A program made the translations under genes and the position numbers. 64,000 bases of DNA, taken from assembly GCA_948567375.1 (NCBI GenBank), contig OX419755.1:67832944-67896943 (forward strand), in the 5' to 3' direction. This document shows, piece after piece, positions 11,930-21,929 of this stretch. The DNA comes from Lunularia cruciata (taxonomy: Eukaryota; Streptophyta; Marchantiopsida; Lunulariales; Lunulariaceae). Each line of letters opens with the position of its first letter. Within the stretch, counting starts at the first letter, position 1. Below the pieces are notes generated by a model. It searched no databases. It was not told the DNA's origin and saw only the letters and a program-made list of their open reading frames with translations.

Positions 11930-11934
11930 CTCAC
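11930..11934. other. Target-site duplication (left) of gypsy G2: CTCAC
   Basis: CTCAC precedes the 5' LTR and recurs at 18545-18549 directly after the 3' LTR. The five bases belong to ORF1 of Harbinger A. Confidence 0.9.
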
Positions 11935-12004
11935 TGTAATAGTGTGGAGTTTAGCAACGTAGTTAGTAAGGCTAACAAAGTAGGGAATAAGCCAAATTAG
12001 TCTA

Positions 12005-12212
12005 GAATATTCCAAAAGCATCTAGGAAGCTTCTTGGGAAGCTTCCCGACTAGTTAACTTGCACTCCAAGCAGGTAGCTTCTAGAAGCTTCTAACTAGCT
12101 TAGCTTGCACGCCAAGTAGGCAGCTTCGAGAAGGAAGCTTCTTGAGGAGCTTCCTAGTTAACTTGGCTCGCACTCTAAGAAAGTGGCTCAAGGAAGCTTC
12201 TTGAGAAGCTTC
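12005..12212 (+). promoter_or_regulatory. Cluster of heat-shock-element-like modules in the G2 LTR
   Basis: Alternating GAA and TTC triplets at two-base spacing, the binding pattern of heat-shock factors, occur repeatedly: GAAtaTTC at 12005-12012, two GAAgcTTC at 12026-12045, a three-module TTCtaGAAgcTTC at 12079-12091, TTCgaGAA at 12125-12132, and more GAAgcTTC at 12134-12141, 12193-12200 and 12205-12212. All lie upstream of the TATA box at 12233. That arrangement is known from heat-activated plant retrotransposons such as ONSEN; activity here is inference. Confidence 0.6.
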
Positions 12213-12232
12213 TCAATGGCCTTGTATGCTAC

Positions 12233-12240
12233 CTATAAAT
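12233..12240 (+). promoter_or_regulatory. TATA box of the G2 LTR
   Basis: CTATAAAT lies about 105 bp before the LTR end. The same word is found at 18432-18439 in the 3' LTR. Confidence 0.7.
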
Positions 12241-12345
12241 ACCAAAGCCGAAGCTCATGCTAGGCATTCGGAGTTTTCATTCATTCAAGTGTCCCAATGT
12301 GAGTTTCCATTCTCCTATTTCTCTCCTCGGATTTGGTCTTTTACA

Positions 12346-12361
12346 TTGATATTAGAGCAAG
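12346..12361 (+). other. Primer-binding site of G2 (initiator-Met tRNA-like)
   Basis: TTGATATTAGAGCAAG directly follows the 5' LTR. It is a degraded version of the TGGTATCAGAGC sequence complementary to plant initiator methionine tRNA. Confidence 0.75.
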
Positions 12362-12599
12362 AATGTGATGGATGGAATTTAGGGACCACCAAATCCACTT
12401 CCACCAAACCATTGGGATTTTTGCTTCCAAATACTACCCAAGCATAGTTTCACACAATTCATCACCTCGCACTTTGGACAAGATTTTTTGCATATGATCA
12501 CCATATCTAAGGAACCCTTGGTGCTTCCGGTTGTAACTTATGGTGCACGTGTTGTTTCTATGTGTTAATAAATTAGATAGATTGGGAGTAGTGTGATAG

Positions 12600-13500
12600 A
12601 GTAGCAACCATGGCGGCAACACATGATGTTATCCTTGCTATGCAGCAACAAATCAAGCACCTTACTCAATAGTTGGATGAACGAGATCTTTGACGACAAG
12701 AGCAGGTGGAGAGAGTACCAATTCAACAAGGAGAAGATTGAATCAGATTCTCTAAACCCAAGGTATTTGGAGGAAAGAATCTTCTAGGTGTAGTGGAGAA
12801 TTTGTGTTTGATTGTAAATGTTATTTGAAGCTACCAGTCTACAACACGAGCAAAAATAGATTATCTTGGCTTCTAGCCAATTGGATGGAGTAGCAAAGCT
12901 ATGGTGGAGGAGATTTAGAGTAGAGCAAGTTGAATGAAAAATTGTTGCACCAATCTTGACATGGACAGAATTCAAGAGTGCAATAATGAGTTGGTTCCAA
13001 GCTATAAATGCCACACAAGCTGCACGGGATAAGTTGGTTGAGTTGAAACAAGTGGACACTATAAGAAGTTACATCACATAGTTCCAAAACACCATCATGC
13101 AAATTCCAGATATATTGGAAGGTGAAGGTCTGGATTGATTATGAGGGGCTTGAAGGCAAGAACCAAATTAGAGATAACCATGCGAGAGCCACAACACTTG
13201 GAGGAAGCCATGCGGTTGGTTGAACGTTTTGATTCATTGGTGGCAACAACTTGGTCTCGACCTTGACCTCCACAGAGCCTACCAATACACTACACACAAG
13301 TGGAGGAGCCAACACCAATGGAGATTGATGCCATTCAACAAAGACCACTTAGCACGGTAGATAGAGAAAAACTACGACAAAATGGTGGTTTTTTTATTGT
13401 CGCCAATTGAGGCATCATATTGCTGAATGTCCACTCAAGAAAGGACGATCTTGACAAGTTGCCCAGGTGGAGGTTGTGGAGCGGAATGATCAGGGAAACA
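12600..13500 (+). pseudogene. G2 gag remnant
   Basis: The frame begins near 12607 with MAATHDVILAMQQQIKHL and is broken by many stops. A zinc-knuckle remnant near 13395-13440 reads YCRQLRHHIAECPLKKG; the first Cys of the CCHC set is not present in this frame. It corresponds to G1 48-940. Confidence 0.7.
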
Positions 13501-13539
13501 AGGAATCCTAGTAGGAGATTTTGAGCACCTATTGGGAGC

Positions 13540-13910
13540 TTGATTAGTTCCAATGGGATTGAAGGCTCGACTTATGCAAGTTTGCTTCACTTGCAAGGTA
13601 CGATATCTAATTGGGGTTGTAGGATTTTGGTTTATTCTAGAAGTTTAGAGAATTGCATGTCTATGCAAGTAGTAAAGCAATTAGGTATTCCTATCAAGCC
13701 AGTGATTGGAAGTAGTTTGATGATGGCGGATGGTAGAAAGGGTTCTACATCCCGCACCTTGCATCCTATCACCTTCAAGATTGGGAAGGAGTATTTGGAG
13801 TGTATGAGGTTTGTAGTGGCACCTTGACACTATGATATCATTCTGGGTCTACCTTGGCTTGAACATCAAAAGGTTCAATTTGATTGGACCTGACGCCAAA
13901 TTCAAGCACA
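13540..13910 (+). pseudogene. G2 protease, catalytic Asp lost
   Basis: A retropepsin-like stretch ends in the conserved HYDIILGLPWLE. The active-site position that should read Asp-Ser-Gly reads Tyr-Ser-Arg (VYSRSLENC), so the catalytic aspartate is gone. A TGA interrupts just before HYDII. Confidence 0.7.
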
Positions 13911-14229
13911 ACACCAAGGTAGGAATTTCCGATTAGGTTGTCTAGCACCTCTGAGTAAGACACTTAAGAATAATTAGTCCCAAGATGGGAAGTTTTTCAA
14001 GAAGGTAACCATAGAGCAAACCTGGAAGGGAGATGAGTCCCAAGATGGGAAGTTTGCCAAGAAGGCAACTAGAGAGCAAGCTTGGAAGAGAGATGAATCC
14101 CTAGAAGGGAAATTTGTTAGTAAAGCAGCCATAGAGCAAGCTTTGGAGGAAGATAAGTCTGTATTCACAGTGTGAATCAAGCCGATTGCACAAGAACAAT
14201 CTACGGAGGGCCAAGAGCCTCATCAAGCA

Positions 14230-14990
14230 ATGGTTGACAGGATAGTTAAGGAGTTTGCGGACGTGTTTCCGGATGATCTGCTAAAGGGATTACCCTCTGA
14301 TTGAGGTATGCCCTTCAAGATCAAGTTATTGCTAAGGAGTACTCCAGTGAGTAGATCAATCTATTGGCTCTCACCAAAGGAGTTGGAGGAGTTGCAAACA
14401 ACACTTACAAAGTTGTTAGAGAAGGACTTCATACGACATAGTACCTCTCCTTGGGGAGCACCGGTACTATTTGTTCCAAAGAAGGATGGAGGACTTTGTT
14501 TTTGTATTGATTATTGTGGGTTCAATAAGCAAACCGTGAAGAATGCATATCTCTTGCCTCGGATCAATGACTTGCTTGATCAACTAAGTGGAGCACTCTA
14601 CTTTTCCAAGTTGGATCTTTGTAGCGGCTATTGGCAAATTCCTATTGATAGAGAGGATGTGCAAAAGACTACCTTTCGCACAAGGTATGGGCATTTTGAG
14701 TGGAGAGTTCTACCTTTCGGATTCACTAATGCTCCAACAATCTTCATGGATCAGTCCGTGGTGGTGTTCTTGGATGATATCTTAATCTATAGCAAGACAG
14801 AGGTAGAACATGTGAATCATGTGTAAGAAGTCCTAAGACGACTATGACAATGGAAATTTTACTACAAGAAGTCAAAGTGTGCCTTTTGGCATGAGGAGGT
14901 TAGCTTCTTGGAGCATAAGATCTCATTAGAGGGGATCAAGATGGAAGAAGAGAAGATCAAGGCCATTACTGATTGGCCTACCCCGAAGGA
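14230..14990 (+). pseudogene. G2 reverse transcriptase (internal deletion)
   Basis: A long open stretch (from 14308) carries the gypsy RT blocks: [61 protein letters not shown] and [12 protein letters not shown]. Immediately before FLDD about ten residues present in G1 (MHWLLDGLLDLY region) are deleted. A TAA at 14824-14826 stands where G1 has CAA (2192-2194). Confidence 0.88.
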
Positions 14991-14999
14991 TGCTACAAA

Positions 15000-15560
15000 A
15001 GTACGGGCATTCAATGGATTGGCCAGCTTTTACCAATGGTTCATCACTATTATGCTCATGTGGCTGCACCATTAACTGACCTCTTAGGAAAGAACTTGAG
15101 CTTCCAGTGGACCACCAAGCATGAAGAAGCATTCTAGAAGTTAAAGCATATGGTGTCTTCAAGATCCATTCTTCAACCATATGATCCTCCACTACCTTGT
15201 GTAATTGATTTTGATGCTTCTAACTTTGCAATTGGAGCTGTGTTGTAACAAGAATTCCCAAATGGACTACATCCCATTGCCTTTGTGTCTCGCTGACTAA
15301 ATACAGCTGAAAGAAATTACTTTGCTCAAGATCAAAAGCAACTTGCAATGGTATATGCCACCAAGGTATAGATGCATTATCTCTTGGAGAAACAAGGGAT
15401 CATGCAAACTGATCATAAGCCATTGTTGCAGACCCTACACTTGGAGCACATGAAGAGTTGACATCATCAATACAAAGAGCAACTCCAATTGTTTGACATC
15501 AAACTTGAATACAAATCAGGTCGGTTCCATGTCATCCCGGATGCTCTATCATAACAACTT
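15000..15560 (+). pseudogene. G2 RNase H (broken)
   Basis: It aligns with G1 2350-2896. The DFDASNFAIGAVL signature is near 15210-15245, and TDHKPL-type text is near 15410. Stops at 15135-15137 (TAG for CAG), 15246-15248 (TAA for CAA) and 15295 (TGA for CGA) break it. Confidence 0.75.
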
Positions 15561-15743
15561 GATTTGAAGGCTCTTCCTCTATCACGGCCGCAATTACAAT
15601 GGTGTCAATTGACCCCAAGGTCCATAACAAGTTTTGATCAACTCTACAACAAGATCCCTTCTTCCAAATGGTACATGGTAGTTTGATAGCATGTGACAAG
15701 GAGTACAACACCTTCTCCTTCAAGGAAGGCCTTCTATTCCATG

Positions 15744-15749
15744 CAGACC
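15744..15749. other. 6-bp direct repeat (left) flanking the solo LTR: CAGACC
   Basis: CAGACC at 15744-15749 recurs at 16440-16445. Removing the insert and one copy restores a continuous FHADQIYVP reading in the integrase region. Confidence 0.88.
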
Positions 15750-16439
15750 TGTAACACCCATTTGTGCATGTGTGTGGTATTGTGACATTTAGCTTGGTAT
15801 TACAAGTACTTAAGAGATATTATTTATGTAGAGATAAAGGATGGTTCTATATTAGTCATGGTTAGCTAAAGTTAGTCATATCTAAGATAGAGGGGACTTT
15901 ATTTTAGAGGAAGTAGAAAAGATGAGCACCACTATTTTGGATTTTAGTGTGTTGACTTGGTATTATTCCTAGGTGTTTGGCTTTGAGGAAAGAGTTGAGA
16001 ACTCTTGGGCCCGCAAGCCTTTTTGTTTTGGATTCTTCTTTAGTCCAAGGATAGCCCATGTGAAGGAATCCTTGACTTAGTGGTTGGGTCAAGATAAGAC
16101 CATATGCTTAGGGGAATATACCCATGTGAATAGATATTCCTTTCTACTTTTTGACTTTACTTGACTTTTAGTTTAGTAACTTGAGTTACTACGGTAATTA
16201 GTACCTTTGGTACGTAATTGTTTCACAAATATATAAACAAGGGGTGAGGAAGTACTCATCATCCTTTCATTTGCAACTATCTCTCTCTCATTGAGTTCTC
16301 TAGTGAGCAATGTCTTGAGTCTTGGAGTGTTAGCCTTGGAGGAGTATGATGGAGTTTGGGTTCCTTGCCTTCTTAGTCCATGGTGTGCTACCATAATAGC
16401 CATCAAAGGTTCATCCTGAGTGAGAGACAAGCCGGCTCA
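15750..16439 (+). repeat. Solo LTR of family X nested in G2
   Basis: A 690-bp block starting TGTAACACCC and ending GGCTCA with no internal retroviral region, flanked by CAGACC repeats. It matches the LTR at 2897-3603 (opposite strand). A TATA box (TATATAAA, 16230-16237) sits where an LTR promoter would be. A solo LTR is the expected product of recombination between the two LTRs of one insertion. Confidence 0.88.
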
Positions 16440-16445
16440 CAGACC

Positions 16446-17715
16446 AGATCTATGTTCCAGCCAAAGGTGATCTTTGACTTGTGCACCTTCAAGAAGCCCA
16501 TGATTTACCAATAGCTAGTCACATGGGAGTGGACAAGACCTTGGGCACCTTCCAACGCCAATGGTGGTGGCCCAACATGACACGAGATGTTCGGGACTTT
16601 GTCCGATCGTGTGAGAGTTGTCAATATAACAAGGCCAATAACCAGAAGCCGAGTGGACTCCTTCAACCACTTCACATTCAAGCTACTTGTTGGGAACATG
16701 TGTTTGTGGATAAGCTTAGTAAGCAAATCCATTTGGCATCAACAATTGATACTGTGGATGCTCTAACCTTGGCACAACTCTACTTTGATAATGTCTTCAA
16801 ACATCATGGGATACAACGTGTACTAATCTCCGACCGTGGTCCTCGCTTCACCAGAAAGTTTGGCAAGCACTCTTCCAACTACTTGGCTCCAAGCTTGCTT
16901 TTTCCACAGCCTATCATCCTCAACTTGATGAACAAACTGAACGTGCAAATTGCACCTTGGAAGATATGCTTTGTGCCTTTGTCAACATTCACCATACCAA
17001 TTGGGATCAATGTCTTGCAATTGCGGAGTTTGCATACAATAATTCTAAACAAGCAAGCATCAAATTCTCTCCTTTCTTTCTCAATTTTGGCCAAGACCCG
17101 CTTGTCCTAAATTCTCTTCTTGCTCCTCCTTTGTGTCAAGTCCCCCATACTTCAACTTTCTTGACCTCCATCTCCAAATCTCTCCAACAGGCCAAATCTC
17201 ACCTCCTTGTTGCTCGGAATTGTCAAAATCAATATGCGGACCATCATCATTGTGATCTCACCTTTGAAGTTGGTGATAAAGTTATGTTATTCTCTAGTAA
17301 TCTAACCTTCCCACTTGATACTCAAGTTTGCAAATTGCACCTTGGAAGATATGCTTTGTGCCTTCGTCAACATTCACCATACCAATTGGGATCAATGTCT
17401 TGCAATTGCGGAGTTTGCATACAATAATTCTAAATAGGCAAGCATCTGATTCTCTTCTTTCTTTCTCAATTTTGGCCAAGATCTGCTTGTCCCAAATTCT
17501 CTTCTTGCTCCCCCTCCGTCTCAAGTTCCTCATACTTCAACCTTCTTCACCACCATCTCCGAGTCTCTCCAACAAGCCAAATCTCACCTCCTTGTTGCTT
17601 GGAATTGTCAAAAGCAATATGCGGACCATCATTGTTGTGATCTCACCTTTGAAGTTGGTGATAAAGTTATGTTATCCTCTAGTAATCTAACCCTCCCACT
17701 TGATACCCAAGTTTG
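16446..17715 (+). pseudogene. G2 integrase, downstream part with internal tandem duplication
   Basis: After the solo LTR the frame continues with the zinc-binding HHCC region (HDLPIASHMGVDKTL, then CESCQYNK), followed by FVDKLSKQIH and LISDRGPRF (second catalytic Asp). Between CWEHV and FVDKLSK about 20 residues including the first catalytic Asp are deleted. From 16946 a 385-bp segment covering the integrase tail is present twice (16946-17330 and 17331-about 17715), so part of the protein would be repeated. Frames shift several times. Confidence 0.85.
16946..17715 (+). repeat. 385-bp tandem duplication inside G2
   Basis: CAAATTGCACCTTGGAAGAT occurs at 16946 and 17331, and the following 385 bp are repeated with scattered substitutions. 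The joint lies in a GTTTGCAAATT/GTTTGTAAAATT context, suggesting short-homology slippage. Confidence 0.9.
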
Positions 17716-17896
17716 TAAAATTTCACCTAATTGGATAGGACCTTTTGATGTCACCCAAATTGTCTCTCTTGTTGCTTATTGACTTGCCTTGCCTTGTCAT
17801 ATGCACATCCATCCTATCTTTCATGTTTCCAAGTTGAAACCCTTTGTTCCTAACCCCTCTTCTTTCTCCTCTTGAGTCCAACCTCCTCCTCCCCCT

Positions 17897-18070
17897 ATCC
17901 CTATCAATGATCATGAGGAGTATGAAGTTGATCGTATCCTTGCACGTTGCCACATCCAACGAGGACGCCGCCAACATACAGAGTACAAGGTCCTTTGGAA
18001 AGGGTACCCCCTTCATGATGCCACATGGGAACCTCTTTCTTACCTCCAAAATGCACAAATGGCCATCTAG
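17897..18070 (+). pseudogene. G2 chromodomain
   Basis: One frame reads EEYEVDRILARC, then EYKVLWKGYPLHDATWEPL: the aromatic-cage pattern of a chromodomain at the C-terminus of integrase, which defines chromoviruses. A TAG follows about ten residues later (the MAI/EFE position). Confidence 0.85.
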
Positions 18071-18110
18071 GAGTTTGAAGCTTCAATGGCGAAGAGGACG
18101 TCACCAACTA

Positions 18111-18124
18111 GCGGTGGGGAAATA
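18111..18124 (+). other. Polypurine tract of G2
   Basis: GCGGTGGGGAAATA directly precedes the 3' LTR. Confidence 0.65.
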
Positions 18125-18544
18125 TGTAATAGTATGGAGTTTAGTAGTTAGTAAGGCTAACAAAGTAGAGAATAAGCCAAATTAGCCTAGAATATTCCAA
18201 AAGCATCTAGGAAGCTTCTTGGGAAGCTTCTCGACTAGTTAACTTGCGCTCCAAGCAGGTAGCTTTTAGAAGGAAGCTTTTAGAAGTTTCTAACTAGCTT
18301 AGCTTGCATGCCAAGTAGGCGACTTCTAGAAGGAAGCTTCTTGAGAAGCTTCCTAGTTAACTTGGCTCGCACTCTAAGAAAGCGGCTCAAGGAAGCTTCT
18401 TGAGAAGCTTCTCAAGAGCCTTGTATGCTACCTATAAATACCAAAGCCAAAGCTCATGCTAGGCATTTGGAATTTTCACTCATTCAAGTGTCCCAATGTG
18501 AGTTTCCATTCTCCTATTTCTCTACTCAGATTCGGTCTTTTACA
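18125..18544 (+). repeat. 3' LTR of G2
   Basis: 420 bp, pairs with 11935-12345, and is followed by CTCAC at 18545-18549. It keeps the GAA/TTC-rich modules and the TATA box (18432-18439), though the three-module element of the 5' LTR is weaker here (CTTTTAGAAGG). Confidence 0.92.
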
Positions 18545-18549
18545 CTCAC

Positions 18550-18788
18550 CATGAATTTTTGAGAAATGCTTAGGGTCTTCTAAATAATCCAATATTGGTC
18601 AAAATGGTGCATCACCATGTAGAACTATTCATCCTCTTTTGTTTTGCTAGGCACGGAAGATACCATCCTCAACAATTCTCCAAACTTCACTAATGATTGA
18701 ATTGGTTGTGAATCCAAATGTGAGTCTAAAGGTCTTCGTTATGAATCAAATGTGAGCTTGCACTGCAATTAGATACTTGATCTTCCAT
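18550..18788 (-). pseudogene. Harbinger A ORF1, N-terminal part
   Basis: On the minus strand the ATG at 18788-18786 opens MEDQVSN (B has MGDQVQR). It continues with the conserved SLDSQP, KFGELL and KTKEDE blocks and a tryptophan/tyrosine-containing helix start, up to the G2 insertion. Several stops interrupt it. It is the missing start of the ORF1 piece at 10854-11929. Confidence 0.8.
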
Positions 18789-19311
18789 TGCATAATTTTG
18801 TTGCCCTTTTGGAATAAAGTTTCTTGACTCTCAATCAATTTGCCACAATGGCGTCATGGATCACTTTCCAATAATTTACTATCTCCCTTGCCATACTAAT
18901 CTTATTGAAAAGAACACCACACCAATTCAAAACTAGTAAACCCGCCGCTTAGTTTACTTATAGGAGCATTCACACATCATTAGCACACCAATGGTGAAAT
19001 TGAGTTCAAATAGCTGAGCGTTGCATGTTTTGGAGCAAATGTATCTACCAAAAAAATTTAACAAATCACCTTGCAAAAAATGTGGCAAACCCTAATAAGG
19101 AACCACGTTACCTCTTATGATTAACATTTATTTTGATACGACACACCTAAACATCTGTCATATCTTGCTTGATTTTTGTAAATGAACGCATCTTGCACTA
19201 AATATCCGTTACACCATTTATGGGGTTCATTTATTAGCACTTCATCACGTTACAAAGTTCACTATAAATAGTTATGAAGTTTTTTATTTATGCCGGAAAC
19301 ATCCATCAAAA

Positions 19312-19328
19312 TTATTTTGAAACCTCCA
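19312..19328. repeat. Right terminal repeat of Harbinger A (degraded)
   Basis: TTATTTTGAAACCTCCA resembles the right end of element B (CTATTTCTGAAACCCCCT) and is followed by AAT, as in B. It lies 540 bp from the ORF1 start, versus 614 bp in B. Confidence 0.55.
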
Positions 19329-19331
19329 AAT

Positions 19332-20054
19332 GTTTTTACACATTTCATGGTGATCATCCAGGTTGATGGTTGGACCTTGGCAAAAGTAGAACACAATTCA
19401 ATTTTGTTCATATCCATTCCAACTTCATGGACAAAGCAACATTCATGGGCCAACCTAGCTAAATATTGAAGGATGTCATCAAGGACATTGAGATCAGGAA
19501 GTCAAAATTTACAAAGCCTATAGATGCAATGGGTATGTGGGTATATGGGATGCCCATCTATGAAGAGCCAAGGTCAAAGAGCGTGGTCCAATTTCATTAT
19601 CAAATGTAGGGGATGAATATGGTAAAGTAGACAACTAACTTCATGGTGAGTATGGTAAGGTAGACAACTGACTTCATGTTGTTTCCCTAAAGAGGAGACC
19701 AATGAAATCAAAATTGCTCAAAATCTTATCAATGCATCATAGTCCTCTTTCCTCAAGTGACAATGGTCATTGGTGTTTTCACGTGAAAGCTAGCTCATGC
19801 AAGAATAGACGCGATTGGTATTGATGATACCTATTTATGAATACCCATGCTCCGCATTGTCAAATTCTCTATCTAAAGTAGAAGGTGAGTATGGTAAGGT
19901 AGACAAAGAGGAGATTGATGTGATGATAAAAGTGCACAAAAATCTTATCAACGCATCATAGTCCTCTTTTCCTTGATGGACAATGGTCTTTGGTGTTCTT
20001 GCGCAAGATCCTAGCTGATTATACACAATAGCATGTGATTGTTTCTACTTATAA
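19332..20054. other. Intergenic DNA with a degenerate direct repeat
   Basis: A segment starting GTGAGTATGGTAAGGTAGAC at about 19645 recurs at about 19887. Both copies continue through TCTTATCAATGCATCATAGTC-like text and a GACAATGGTC block, so a roughly 130-160 bp unit is present twice with indels. No gene family was recognised. Confidence 0.5.
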
Positions 20055-20990
20055 TAAAAAGGGGAGAAAAAGGAGACTGCATAAAGAACACAAAGGATAG
20101 GAAGACCCCATCAAGCCGTACAAGGAGGAGATGAAAAAGGTAAAATGAGGGTAGGTCCCAATAGAGTTTATATGAGAAATTTGCCCTACCACACCTAAGA
20201 TATCCAAGCTATGCAAGTAGTATGGTCTACAAACAATTGGAGCATCCAAAGAAGCATCACCTAGTATGATTGCTCTTTGTAGAGCAATCAACCACCAGCC
20301 ATTGCACCAGCCATTGCCCTTTGTAGAGCAATGGACACACGTTGCCTAAAATATGCTACAAAGTATGAGAGTGAGAGTGGTACTCCCTAGTGCTTGACAA
20401 ATGTGTCGAATGCCATGTCCATTGCTCCATATAACTCCAAGGCTAGAGGAACAAAGAGGTGACCTCGCTGCATCTTCCTATACTTGGAGACCTTACAACC
20501 TATTGCTGCACTCGCCGCCCATCTACGGGGATGGGTAATCACTCCCTCCAAAACTGTATCATGCGTAGGGTCCATAACCACAACATCCACTACTATCACA
20601 TGATTATCTTGGACCAAGTATAAATCTGCCCTAACACGTATCGTCTGCAAAGCATACGAATGCTCTCTCCAAGCCAAGTATCCTCTCTCTCGTGCCATAA
20701 CAAACAATATGTCCCTAATAGCATCATGGGTAGTTATCCTTTGTCTCCAAAAGGACACCGTGTCATATGGACTAGTGTTGCATCTAGTGTAATGAGTAAT
20801 GAAGATGCAGATGGGTGGACCAAACCTAGGCAAAACCTCATTGCTGTAGAGAAAGTAGCTGGTGCAAATCGGAACACGCTAATGCACGGTCAAACTAGGA
20901 TCCAAGAGCCTGCACCCCTGCTAGAGCAAGAGCAAAGACATACTCTAGTAACGTGAGGAATGGATGAGTCAACTAAGAGAGAATTATAGT
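20055..20990 (-). mobile_element. Non-LTR retrotransposon fragment L0a (3' part)
   Basis: This is a minus-strand, 5'-truncated copy of the L1/L2 family. It covers the C-terminal domain (zinc-knuckle region, endonuclease-like RADLYLVQDN and IVVDVVVMDPT, KYRKMQRGHLFVPLALELYGA) and the 3' tail with the GATGGGGTCTTCCTATC hairpin (20096-20112). A short deletion removed the Cys-x-Cys half of the CCHC knuckle. The longest open part is 20387-20833. Confidence 0.8.
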
Positions 20991-20994
20991 AAAA

Positions 20995-21185
20995 AGGTGG
21001 GAAGAACACATAGAACACATGAATGATGGGAAGATCACATCAAGCCGATCAGCCATTCAAGGGAGAGACAAATGAGGTAGAATCAAGCCATACAAAAAGG
21101 GAGAGATAAATGAGGTAGAATGGGACTAGGCCTCAATAGTATCCATATGAGAAGTCTGTCCTCCAGCACCTAAGACCTTAATGTA
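20995..21185 (-). mobile_element. Non-LTR retrotransposon 3'-end fragment L0a'
   Basis: Only the last 190 bp or so of the family: the hairpin region (21025-21041), an expanded CTCTCCCTT/CTCATTT repeat and the CTATTGAGGCCTAG stop-codon area. It lies head-to-tail next to L0a on the same strand. Confidence 0.65.
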
Positions 21186-21204
21186 CCTACCACACCTTTT
21201 GTTA

Positions 21205-21710
21205 TGGGGGGTTTGTAATCACTATATTAGTAAGCTGTTCGTTGTCCGCTAAAACCACATCATACACAGTACACCTTGTACACAAAAGCCAGCTCATGCA
21301 AGTGCCCTTGCTTAAAGGGGGTTTGTAATCAGAATATTTAACAGATAACGCTGCGTCGTCAAAGCCAGCTTTACAAAATAGAGTACATGCCGGGGGATGT
21401 GTAATCAAAACATTTAACAGATGATGTTGTTTGTTGTCAAAGCCAGCTTATGTGAGTGTATACGGGTTTGTAATCACTACATTAAACAGAATACACTGTT
21501 TGTAGTTGGCAATAACCACATCAAACAAATTACATCCGTCATTTGTGAAAGTGACTACGTGATTAAGTATGTTGTCATCTGGCTTGGGCTTGGGCTTAAT
21601 CATTACATTAAATTGAGTCCACTGTTCTTCATCAACAAAATCCACATCAAACAGGGTATATCGGTTAACTGTGAAAGTGACTATGTTTGCTCTCATCTAG
21701 CTTGGTGGTG
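21205..21710. repeat. Degenerate tandem array with GTTTGTAATCA motif
   Basis: A unit beginning with a G-run and GTTTGTAATCA, then CATTA, recurs at 21211, 21321, 21397 and 21466, and weakly near 21595. An AAAGCCAGCT word accompanies several units (about 21283, 21361, 21438). Spacing varies from 69 to 110 bp. No coding potential is seen; the unit is not in the other elements. Confidence 0.6.
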
Positions 21711-21929
21711 GTCCTTAATGTCCAATTTGTAGCAAAGATTGTGTAGCTAAAAGGAGTTGTCTCATGGTGTACTCTCCACCTACAACAGAACTTCAAATAC
21801 ATATGCATGATATGTTATGTGGAATCACAAAGCATATCCCATAGCATTGGTCTGGAAACCTTAAGAGGATTGGATGGAAGAACCACAAGCTTCTCAAACG
21901 AAGAAACAAAAGTATTATATAACAAGTAT

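Larger units (their letters stand above)
11935..12345 (+). repeat. 5' LTR of G2
   Basis: It starts TGTAATAG and ends GGTCTTTTACA, and pairs with 18125-18544. It contains a TATA box at 12233-12240 and, upstream of it, a cluster of GAA/TTC modules (12005-12212) built from repeated AAGCTTCT words. The short part after the TATA box corresponds to R-U5. Confidence 0.92.
11935..18544 (+). mobile_element. Complete Ty3/gypsy chromovirus G2
   Basis: Full LTR-retrotransposon structure: 5' LTR 11935-12345, initiator-Met tRNA-like primer site 12346, gag, protease, RT, RNase H, integrase, a C-terminal chromodomain (about 17897-18070), polypurine tract 18111-18124, 3' LTR 18125-18544 and the 5-bp duplication CTCAC. 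Its integrase gene was later interrupted by a solo LTR of family X (15750-16439). All frames carry stops; the protease aspartate, the first integrase aspartate and about ten RT residues are lost, so it is dead. The chromodomain implies targeting to marked chromatin when it was active. Confidence 0.92.
7868..19328. mobile_element. PIF/Harbinger-type DNA transposon A, interrupted by gypsy G2
   Basis: The element has the same two convergent genes as element B (25608-31681): a DDE transposase on + (7868-9120) and a Myb/trihelix-like ORF1 on - (18788 to 10854), the latter split by G2. The right end is a degraded terminal repeat at about 19312-19328 (TGAAACCTCCA, compare TGAAACCCCCT in B), followed by AAT as in B. 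The left terminal repeat could not be placed, so 7868 is only the transposase start. Removing G2 (11935-18544 plus one CTCAC) makes ORF1 continuous. Confidence 0.75.
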
